Origin: Tubiluchus corallicola
Lineage: Eukaryota > Priapulida > Priapulimorpha > Priapulimorphida > Tubiluchidae
Direction of reading: 5' to 3'
Length of the DNA: 64,000 bases
NCBI GenBank assembly: GCA_030141605.1
Contig: JAQGDQ010000064.1
Location: 610,116-674,115 of the forward strand
The notes under the pieces were generated by a model. That model did no database searches. It was not told the origin of the DNA and worked only from the letters and a program-made list of their open reading frames with translations. Numbering within the stretch: position 1 is the first letter of the stretch; every line of letters begins with the position of its first letter. The translations under genes and the position numbers were made by a program. Positions 24,819-36,800 of this stretch are shown here, one piece after another.

Positions 24819-27800
24819 ATGGCGTTTTCCAGTGCTGTTGAAAATGATCTAGATTATAATAAGTTTTTCAGTGATTTGCAGGTGAGATGGCACTAATTAT
24901 CGCGTCTATCTGATTTATCTAGGCTATGAACTAAAAAGCGAAAGAGTAAAGTTTATTATTCATGTAAATACTAGCACTTCTGTTGCATTCACATTCATCT
25001 ATTGAATGATGGCTTTACTAGTTGACCTTTATTGTCTTTCGCCATCCTATTTCCATTGTGATAATTAAATACATTTATTTGTCTTATGAATATTGAAATA
25101 AATACACGTTTTGAATTGAATTTTGAATTTTTGAATTGTTGCAGTACTAGTGCAGTAGTAAATCTTCTCTAGTTGTAAAAGTAATTTTTGAGATTAATAG
25201 TGAGTGACTGTAAAACTCTTTTACTAATTTTAGTACTTTTATTTTTAGATCAATTCAATTTATTGCGCAAATATTAACATTACATACATTGCCATTGGCA
25301 AGTACAAAAAGAAAAATATTATAGGGGAAACTACAGATTACTATAGCATTAGTATTATAATTTATACATATAAAAGAAGGAAAAAAACTGATGCACTGCT
25401 ACTTTGTTATACTAGCTTTTATGAGATACAGATCGGCTAGTACAATTTTATTATTAATCGAACCGATTGAGATTTTGACTGCCCAATGATACTTGCTAGT
25501 AGATACTATAACTTATCAGGAAAGGTTTTCAAATGCAGTACGCCTCTAACTAAAATTAGCTTTATCATAACTAACCAAATGATATGCACAATTATTGAGC
25601 AGCTGTAGCAAAAGGCTAATTGAAAAACACACCATTGAAGTTACTCTCAGTACCCTCTTTGTTGGTTGTGTGCCTGCGAGGGCGAGGTCACACTTTACCG
25701 ATTTCTTTTTCAATTTTGGGTTATACTTTGGCTTATCTGTTATTCTTCTACTTCCATACATTCATCTACTATTTTCAGGCATGTTGATTATTTCATGTAA
25801 AAATGAGTGTGAAACATAGAATGTCCGGGCATCATCATGCCCTGGTGTGGGTGTCCAAGTACAATTAATGCATTTTTGGGTGTCAGAATAAAATATAAAA
25901 AATTTAAAAAAAAAGAAACATTAAGGTAATTTTTTTGGATCCTGCCATTGTAGTTTACCATGCTGTATTTATACATTATATATATATTACTACACTCAAC
26001 AATACACTATCATTTATGAGTCTCATGAAGTATACATATATGTATAAATTTTGCTTCATATATGTCAATGTTTAATTATCATGGTTGAAAACTAATCATG
26101 CAAGATTTTTTTCTGTCTAACTTCTACACCAAAATGGAAACAAATTTATTTTTCTCTGTGTATTATGTTGTGTTTTAGAGGCTCATCAGTGAAAATTATG
26201 ATTTAGTGATACGATTCCACATATGTCAGTTACACCTACTTTAGCACTACCCACCTATATTGATGTCGAAAATAGATTGTTTTCCTTTTCACCATAATAT
26301 CTTTCAATATATTTAGCACAATTTTTTTGGGTTTTGCCATTTACAAATAATGCCCATGTTGCAAGTAGACTTTATCAGATGGTTTCACGCTGCTGCTACC
26401 AGTGTACTCTGTACTGGTGTTCTTACAGAAATTTCATTGTGACGTATCATTATGTGTAATGTAGTGATGGATGATTTTGAAATTTTGTAATTCAAATATA
26501 ATCTTGTTCTTGTAATTCAATATCACTCTTAATCTTTTGGGGCAATTTTTTAGTGTTCAGTCAAATATAGCTTATAACCGGCTTTTGTTGCTGTCTGTCA
26601 TTTTCATACTCGCAAATTATTTTTATAGACACTCACCCCTTTCTTATTAACTACTGTATGACTAGTCATGTCACGTGTCAGTGACTTTGAAACCCACAGT
26701 TTGCAACATTGTGGTTTACAATTGTGCAGATTATGTAAGGCCGGAGAAACAAAAAATGCAACGATTTCATTTATTTGTGCCAAAAACTGCTTTTAGTTCA
26801 AATAGTCACACTAACGCTTTTAGTTACATTAGTGTGTAACACATATGTTTTGCTCTTGATTAATCTCGATTAATTGAATTTTTGTTCAATCGTCGATTAA
26901 ATCGATTTATACGTGGCTGTAATCGGGATTAATGCGATTAATCTATTAATCGCCCATCACTAGTTTAATGTTACATGCTCTGCTGTCTCCATGTTCTACA
27001 TTGATCTGGACTCTTTTCTGTGCATTCATCGAATATTCTCTAGCACTCCCATTTTTGTCTTAATAAGCATTCCATACCACAATGTATCATTTGCTCATAT
27101 TTCATGCAGCCAACATGTATATTTCATTCATTATAGTGTGTCTAGCTGTTCTGTGTGTGCCAAGTAATTGAAAATATTCATTTAATAATGATAAGTATTA
27201 TTCACTTAATATCTAGGCAAAATTTTACGAGCTATACAAAAAGGCGCAAGACAATTGTTACCTCATCTGCATTCCATGTGTAAGTGCAATTCAGAATGTT
27301 GAAGTCACCGTCGAGCTTATCGGTATGCAAGCTTGTGTTTTTAATTATGTATAGTTATTATTATGCTACACTTTATCAACAGTTAATTACTACACTTAGT
27401 TAATAATTTTTTGGAAAGCAGATAAAAGTCTGAGAAATTTTATCTGATTGTATGTTACCCATATAATGACTTGTGGTTTTTGTGTTTTTTTTCAGAATAA
27501 CTCAGATTTATATATGCTTTAAATATCTATTATATGTTGTTATTGATGTTTTAAATCCGTTCACTAAGTAGATATTTAATTGTTGATACAATTAAATAGC
27601 AACATTCCACGACTACTTGCAAATCTAATTAGAACCATAGTCAGAATGTTTTAGTTAAAAATAAATTAGAAAGCGAGTGGAACTCATGAATCTAATGTCT
27701 AGCATCAGTTAAAAAAGCATAAATTTTTAATTTTGTTCTCCCTGTCATTCATATGTATCATTCGCATCACTTTGCACAGTTTTCTATTTGCATGTTTTTC

Positions 27801-30800
27801 AGAGTCACACTTGTTTAGAAAATCTCCATATTTCCAAGGGTAAGTTTACCATGTTTTAGATATACGGAATTCTAAAGATGCTAACACCCTCCAACAATTG
27901 TACTAGTGTTAGACGAAACTTTGTTATATTAAGCCATTTATTTTAATAACAAAAATCGATAATATTTAGCTTATATAAATAAATTTTTAAAAGTTTTATT
28001 TTTGTATTGACACAATAATTTTAATGAGCATTTGAGCATACGGAATTCTAAAGATGCTAACACCCTCCAACAATTGTACTAGTGTTAGACGAAACTTTGT
28101 TATATTATATCTGTTTTATCGGTTTTATCAAAACATCAGTTTGGCTTCCGTAAACACCATTCAACCATTGACGCCCTAATACACACAACAGAAAATTGGA
28201 GACATAGTTTAGACAACAAGCAATACATTTTAGCAGCATTTTTGGATTTAAGTAAAGCTTTCGATAGCATTAATCACGAACTACTTTACGATAATTTAAA
28301 ACAAATCGGATTAGATTCGATATCTTTAAAACTGATACAAAATTATCTCAAAGATAGACAACAACGAGTAAAGTTAGATACAACCAACTTTTCTGACTGG
28401 GCCACGTTAAACAGAGGTATACCGCAAGGAACACTACTAGGTCCGTTATTATTTTGCCTATATATAAACAACATATCCAGTGTATTAAAACACTCACAAA
28501 TAACGCAACACGCTGATGACACTACAATCTACATAGCCCATGAAAATGTCCAAACTGCAAAAAATTATTTAGAAGAAGATATAAAAAATATAAATATGGC
28601 ATTTAGTCATTACAAGCTAAAAATGAATAATGACAAAACAGAATTCATGATACTGTCACCCTCATTAAATACTAATGATGCATCATCAACCACTTTGACA
28701 ATAGATAATGCTGTAATCAAACAAACTAACAATGTTAAATTCCTGGGCATACAAGTAGACAATAATCTTTCATGGAATGATCACTTTAATAACATATACA
28801 CAAAAATGGCATCTAGCACATCATATCTCCGACAAGTTAAAGGGCAACTAACAAAGGAAACTAAAACACTAATATATAAAACTTTAGTTCTACCACACTT
28901 CTTATATGGATGTACGCTACTTCAAAAAACCAAAAGAGAAAATTACTTAAAATTAAATCTCCTTCAAAACTATGCGTTGAGATTGATAGCTGGGTACTCA
29001 TACAAACACAAGGCAGGTAGACAAAAATTCAAAGCTTCAACAACTAACCTGAGAAAAACTTTAAAATTCCCAATCATTGAAGCACACAAAGAATATTTTA
29101 CTCTGCTTTTTATATTTAAATACATTAACAACATCAGCAAACCATTCCAGAATAACAGATTTACCTTTTCCAAATCCTATCGTTAATTCCAGAACAAGCA
29201 ATCTAAAACAAATTAGGACAAATACCCACTATGGAACGAACTCTGTAATCAAACAAGCAATTTTACTTTGGAATTCTCTACCATTACAGGTTAAACAAAT
29301 CAAGTCCCTATCAGCATTTAAAACAAAATTAAAATCACTAATATTAACCAGATATGAAATGCCATCACACCAGTACGACAACATACACACTAATTCAGAA
29401 TTCATATACCCACGGCCATATTAATTAAATCATAGTTTTTTTTGTTTTTTTTTATTTTTTTTTTGTATATGGTTGTAAATATGTTTGATTTTATTCGTCA
29501 TTACTGCACAGTAGTTTAGATTGCACTGACGCATTTGCCTTCAGCAGTGTAAGTTTTTATTAACTAACACTGATTGATTATCTCTATAAAGTTTTTATCA
29601 GTGATTATCAATGTTTTTAATGGCAAATAAAGATTATTATATATATATATATATATATATTAAGCCATTTATTTTAATAACAAAAATCGATAATATTTAG
29701 CTTATATAAATAAATTTTTAAAAGTTTTATTTTTGCATTGACACAATAATTTTAATGAGCATTTGAGCTAACTACATTGCTACATTGCAAATTGCTTGTG
29801 TAGTTGAGTAGCATATTTATAGGTGTTTGTATATCATACTGTCTGTGGCATTAAATTGGTTCAGAATATCCATAGTTTAGTTTTTAACATTGTAGTTGTT
29901 AGCTAACTAACATAACTAAGTGTGCCAGCAGTTAAAACTTTAGTGCTTAAAAGTAATATCATCAGTTTTTTTATTGAAATAAACTGTTTCAAGGAAATTG
30001 ATTTTACGTTTATTTCTGTAGATAATAAGCACAATAGAACGATAAACAGAGCTTAATTAAAATCACTATTTAAAAATCTACTGCAAGAATATACCATTTA
30101 ATACATTAGTTCTCACATTTTAAATTGCAGTACTTGATTTCGGAGATGAATCAAAATCATGAAACGTCTAAGGTGCTATAACAGTTTCATTCTGCAGAAA
30201 ATTTTGTTTTGTCTGGCAAAAAACCTTGTTGTGCTTGGTTTATGTACAGCTAAGAATTTGCTAACATGCATATCTAAAATTGAGCGTAGTTAAAGCAGTT
30301 TTTCCACTCTGACCTAAACTTGAAAGGAAAACTAATCTGAATGCAGCATTCTTTTGGCAATTTTGTTTTACATGAAACGAACAAATTATAATACAGGCTT
30401 AATATTTTTGCAAATGATCTCATTTCTAGGCAATATGTTTCAATTGACAAAACTGGTAGCCGAACTATTGAAGTAGAAGATGGTTTCATTTGCTCTGTTC
30501 ATGGATTTTCATCTCCAATGAAAGTGCAAATTCTTGCAGAAGAAAGAGGTTACAACTACCAATTCCAGCCATATAGAATTTTAGTGATTGACCACATTAT
30601 TGCAGAAAATTATAAAATGGTATTGAAATATAGATTGAAGTTAATTATACTGTTTGAATAAATATTAAAACTTCTAAATTACAAGTCAAAATCAACCACT
30701 TTTGAATGCTTAATTATAACAGTGTTTATAGTCGGTAATTGTTTAACAGTTGACATTAGAATTATATTCCGCAAACTGTAGGTAACATGTTACGGAAGGA

Positions 30801-33800
30801 GTTTACAATTCCCCACACAATTTAAATACCATAACCCTAACCCTATGCTAACCTTAAAGCTAAACCTGACCTCAACCCTTACCCTAACCTCAACCTGCTA
30901 ACCCTAAACCTAATCAGCTTCAGGAACTCATTTCTTGTGTGTCGGGAATTGTAAACTTTAGCCCATGTTACATTCAAATGTATTACAAATGTGTTTTATA
31001 ATGATTTATTATACACACATAGATCTTCTTGATGCAGGTAAAGAATAAAGACTTACTGCAACGGTCTGTTTTATCTGTAGATCTCGTATCAGTGGGCTGC
31101 AGTTATGAAAGGTAAATATACCAAGATAAATTTTAGTTTTTATCATTGAACAATTGAATGCTGTTCTGCCTCTTGTGGACACTAAGGCTGATAATCAAAT
31201 GGTATATTTGGAATTTGAGTTGAATCTATTTAAAATTTCAAATTGAATATGAATTGAACAAAAAGAATTGATCTAAAGCAAGGATAAAAAATGAAGTATG
31301 TTTTAATTTTCAGCATGCTGTGCCATTTGCGTTATTAGATTCAAAATGCGATGGTTTACCATGACTCATTTTTGGTTTTATGCAAACTTCTTTCAAGAAA
31401 AACGCTTGGTTGCATAAAAAGTGTGATTTCCTTAAGACTACTTACCAGCATTAACATCACAAATTTCTCGAATCTTGGAGACAATCGAATTCAATGTTTT
31501 CAGATTCAATTGTTAGTTTTGGTGACACAGAGCCAGAATTTTAATAAGAAATTTATCATCAACATAGCAAATACAGTAGTTAATCCAACAAACACCAGAC
31601 TTTCCTATGCCAGCTTCCCTTTGTAGTTTGATTTCATAATGGGTTTGCTAAATAAAATATTAATGTTTCTGATGGCTGAAATTACCTAAGATCAGCATGA
31701 AACTGTAAAAATCGATTCCTTGTCCAAATTGTGGAAATATTTTTTAAGTACTACTATAGATGTGCAGTATGCCTAAATTTTATCTGTCTCCTTTCTTGCA
31801 GACAACAAAAGCATTACCATTTGCAGATCGATCAAACTCACATATGTTACCCAAGTTTTGTTTTGTTTTTGCAGTTGTTTAGATTATATCAATTTTCTGC
31901 CTGAAAAGGATAAATTTCTCAAATATATGGATGAGCAGGTGGAACAATTCTGTTATAGATACATGGTGTTGGAGGACTATCTCAGCGAAGCCAGCATCAA
32001 ACTGAAAAACATTTTTATATTATGTGTCAAAGTGAGTTTTTTAAATATGCTGTAACGTATTGTCAATTGTTTAATAAACAAAAGCACCATTAACGATATA
32101 TATTATGTTTTAAAACACCCTTACCCATATTTGTAAGCCATTCTAGTACAAGGATGTGTTTAACAAATTTGAGGAGTTCAGCTTTTGCTATAGGGTGGAT
32201 TCAATTTTTTGTGTAATAATACCTATCCTGTGTATCTTAAACTTGACTATGGAAAGCAGCAAATTTATTTTTTCAGAATTATTGCTACATCTAATTTATG
32301 TAGATGTAGATGTAATTCATAGAGGATGTACTAATGTAAAACTTCAGTAAAAGTTTTGCATACACCTGCTGTTTGTTCTGTTTGTAGTAGAGGAGTAAGA
32401 TAGCCGAAAGAGTTATTGAATGTGGTTGATACTCATCTGGGTTTACAGTTCATATGTGCCATGAATATGCATTATAATATTTAATTTGGCTTTTATTTAT
32501 AATATTTCATTGTATTATATATGGTAGTTACTGGTAATACTGATAAAGTTACATTATTCTTATTTTTTAAACATTTCATTTATTGGACATGGAGAATATA
32601 ACAGCAGTTTCAATCTGTTTATAATATTATGTTAACCTGCTTCATCTAGCACAGGCTTGCCTCTCATGAGAAAGAGAAACATGGACGTCCGAGACAAATA
32701 CTCGAAGTTGCTACAGAAACGTAAGCATTTGTATTTTTATTTAACATCAAAGTCAAACTAAACCCTTATTATAATATGAGCTTTCACAGCTTAAAATGTT
32801 ACTATGAATAAGAATATTAGATTTGTTTTACTAGAAATTTACTGTAAAACTATACGTTTGATTTTTTAACGCTCACTTGTTCACTCATAAATTTCAACAA
32901 CTGCCAATTTTTCGTTGCGCGAGACGAATCATTGCACTTTCTTTACACATGAGTACAGCATATAACCTTCGGTTGCTGTTCATGACTTTAAACCCTGACT
33001 TACTGACTCCTTACGTAGGTACCATGTCCTTGCATAAAATGTGATTGCTGTTATGAACTTTGTGGCTCCTTTGCCATTACTTTCAAGTGAAGTTATATTG
33101 TTAAAACACTATTTCACTTTATACACTGCTGGCTGCTCTGTAACATCCATTTGGGCATGCAGTATTTATAGCTTCTGCTCATATCTCTGGATGTTTGTAC
33201 GTCAAGTGCTGAAATAAATTTCTTGTTAAACTGCGTACTGATTTCTTTCTAACACTTTCTGCAGATTAGTTTGTTGATCTTGTTTTACACTGAAGTAATT
33301 CCAAATGCAACTTTTAGCCGCGGTCTTTTTACAGCAATAGTGATGGGTTGCATTTGTTGGATGCTTCTAGAGCAGAGCAATTGTTAGGTGATATATTTAT
33401 TAATGTAATATATAATCAATTCGCTAATATACATATGAAACTTTTTTATTTTCAAACTGCATAACTGATGTAGAAACCTTAGATTACTTTTCATAACTGG
33501 CCCAGTAAGTAGCGACTTCTGCTCCCATAATGCAGTAAGCCTACCTCATTACTGTATGTGCTATAGAAGCAATCAATTAGTATCGAGACGCAAATTTAAA
33601 TGCCTTGCAGAGTGATTTCATAATTTTTACAATTTTAGGATTGTGGTAAGATTTGCGACAGCTTGTAATTGAAAGTTTAAACTTGCTTACAATTTTAGAT
33701 GCTAATATATCTTTTTAATTTTTGAATGCTGTTTGTTGTTTTGCATCTGTCCCAATGCAGATCTGCCACTACCAAACCCAAGCGGAAAAGCAGTTGGAAA

Positions 33801-36800
33801 TTTTGCCGAATTATACATTTGGAAGACAAGAAATGGTTTATTTTACACTAATCACAGTTAGGCATTTGCTTTAAAAGTACCAATTAAATTAAATACATAA
33901 TATTCATATACATAGGCCTGTGTAGTATTAATTAATTTAAAAGTCATACTTGAACTGAAAGAATGGCTCATGTATGGAAATTTATCGTATATCACTAAAA
34001 TTTGCATTAAATTCGAAGATTTTAACATGGCGGCCTTCGCGGAAATGTACACATTCGAAATTTGAAACAAAAACACGAGTCATTTAATTTATGACTTTAT
34101 GCCCTTTCAGTAAGCGTGCCCTTATATTCTTTGTATAATCTTAATAATATGTTTAAAGACCTTTATGTCTGTTGGGATCGTTTAGGCCTTAAAGGCCTAT
34201 ATAAGAGACTTAAAAAGACAGAAGAGACCTAGCTAATTAAATAACTTTCCTTTTCCTAGTGAATTACTGTAAAGATCGCCATGCGTAAGCGAAAATGACA
34301 TACGAGACACAGAAAGCGTCTTTCGTTACCGATGTTTGTTTACCGATCTCTGGTGACCTTGCAATTGTACTCATAATGTCATTTGTCTCGCATAACGAAG
34401 AATGGCGGTTCTTCAAATTTAATACCGCTAACAACAAAGTGATACAAAATGAGAAGAAACTAGTTTTATAGTAAGTTTATAATAAAATCAATAGAATATT
34501 CGTAATGAGAGTAGATACTAAGTTTTAAAAGCTTATATTATAGGGAGTTTAGTTTGACTTCAAGTATTTATTAGTTATTGCCCATGCAATTCCACAAAAT
34601 CTGAGATTTACAGCTCAAAATCAAGGATGTGCTAAGACCTGTGATGACCAACGTAGTCTGATACCTGAAAAATAGTAAAACTTTGTTATCTTAGCAACCT
34701 TACCAGATAACCCTTTTAGCGCAATCATTCTCATATTTCATACTCTGTATTTAGCTGAATAAGATTGTCGCACTTACGGTATACTTCGCTTGATTTTACG
34801 ACCAGACAAGCATGCATGCAATGCATATGATGGCGGCTTTATTGCACTATTATATAACTATATGAACCAATTTTATCTCTTGTACACACTAGGAGATTGT
34901 TTTCACAAATTTCACAAATGCTAAAAATTTGCCTCTGATAACAAATTTTGCCAAGCTTTCTTCAATATCTAATTTAGTTTTAAGTAATTATTCCTGATAG
35001 TATTTAAATTTCCTTTAATTATTCTATAAAATTTTATAGCATCCTTGACATAGATGAATATTGTAACTATTTAAGCAATAAATGTTCTAGTTTCACAACT
35101 GTTTTAGATATGTTATGTACCACACACATTCGAAAATCTATCCTGTGATAGCCAGATGGTGCACAAAGGAGGACACTTCAGTATCACTGAAGATAGAAGC
35201 TATGCAAGATGTTACTCTTGACCAGTTAGAAATTAGGAAAGAACTACAATGTCCACTACCAAAAGCGGTAAGTTTAAGAACAGCAGTTTAATTAAAATGT
35301 AATTATTTCTATTTTAAGTGCATCTGGGTTTCTATTATTTTTAATGATTAGTTGATTTAGTGAGTAAAAGTGGTATACTTTACTACAAAAAAAGTGACAG
35401 TTCAATTAACAGGTTCTCGGACATCACTCACTTGGCATTTTTTACATATTGTATGGCTCGATTTGTTGTTGCAAAATGGAAAGTAATGTGTGCCTTTCCT
35501 AATTGTACGAACACTTGTACAAGGTTCAACACTGTTGTGAGCGTTTCTTAAACACATGTTGCATTTTAATGCAAAACTTGCTGTGTTTGTAAAAAATTGC
35601 TTTCTGCATGACTTTTTTTAAAATAAAAAACGAGATCGATTGTGAAAACCTAGATTTTTGTGAGTTTTTATAAAAAGTAGAGTAGTGTATGTGTATGCTA
35701 AACGAAGTCAGGTGTTTCATTTTTTTGTACTCATCTGATTTTTTTCAGATATGTGCGCTGCAGCAAATGAAAGATCTCCGGACGCCACTTGAAAAACTGT
35801 TTGCTATTAAGTCTTCTCTAGATCTGATTTCTTCTGAGGTTGATGAGTTCAGAGACTCTTCTGCCAGCTTCTTACAACCTAAAACTAAAAATCTCTTTCT
35901 AGCTTCCGACGACGTCCTGCCTCTTTTGGTAAAACTGCTTGTTGGCATTTTCGTTTTATAAAAGAAAATTGTACTTAATTAACTATCTGATTATCTGAGT
36001 TATTAGTGTCGTGTTTCTTCTACTTTGAAAAGGAGACTCTTCAGGTAATCGACTTGGAAAGAAAAAGGTGAAAATTGTTTCAGATGCAAATTCTAGCTAA
36101 AAAGCAATTTTTTAGCCATTGCATTTTTCCCACAGGATAGCAGAAACATATAATTCATAGCTGTTGATTGAAAAATTTATATTATGGTGAGCTTTATTCA
36201 CCTTAATTGTTCTTATTAAGTACTTGAACATGTTCCCAGTCAGTTTTTGAAATTTCTGTTGTATATCAAAATTCATGGAAACGTATCTATTTTTTAATAT
36301 CCATAGCCGATTGCTTAATTAACAGTCACCTGTGTGCACTCTATGTGTGTAGATATGCCCTTATTTTCTTATATAGTTTAGCTATATTATTATTTTTTAC
36401 TGTCTTCAAGGAGCCAATGTGCTGATTCTGAAAATGACGTTGAAGGCGAATATGTAGTTAAAAAGGGGTGACGTCATATTTTTTAGCATAGCAACAAAGT
36501 CAAACTGAAAATGTGACAAAGTGATTTTGACCGAATGAATGAATTTGTAATTTGAATTACCTAGTCCTTACGATTATAAAATATTATTGCAGTATGGAAG
36601 TATATTTAAAGCGTTACAGTTCGTGTATGTGAAGGGTGTAGCACCTAGGGAGAGGTGTGGTCCCTTTCCCATGATGCGAAAATATTTGAAATCAACCCTT
36701 AAAATTGAACATTTTAGTGATAATACTAACGAAATATTACTTATTATATCATAAAATCTATATTTTGTGTATGGATACGATGCAGTGTTAGCAAATAGTT

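Noticed and set aside
30830-30920. True telomere or chromosome end
   Set aside because: The CCCTAA words are degenerate, only about 90 bp long, and lie within a gene intron.
33763-33837. Exon-like stretch with AG and GT borders in VPS9-gene intron 7
   Set aside because: It is 75 bp and would keep the frame, but it would break the conserved helix that runs directly from exon 7 into exon 8, and it lies inside a transposon-like element.
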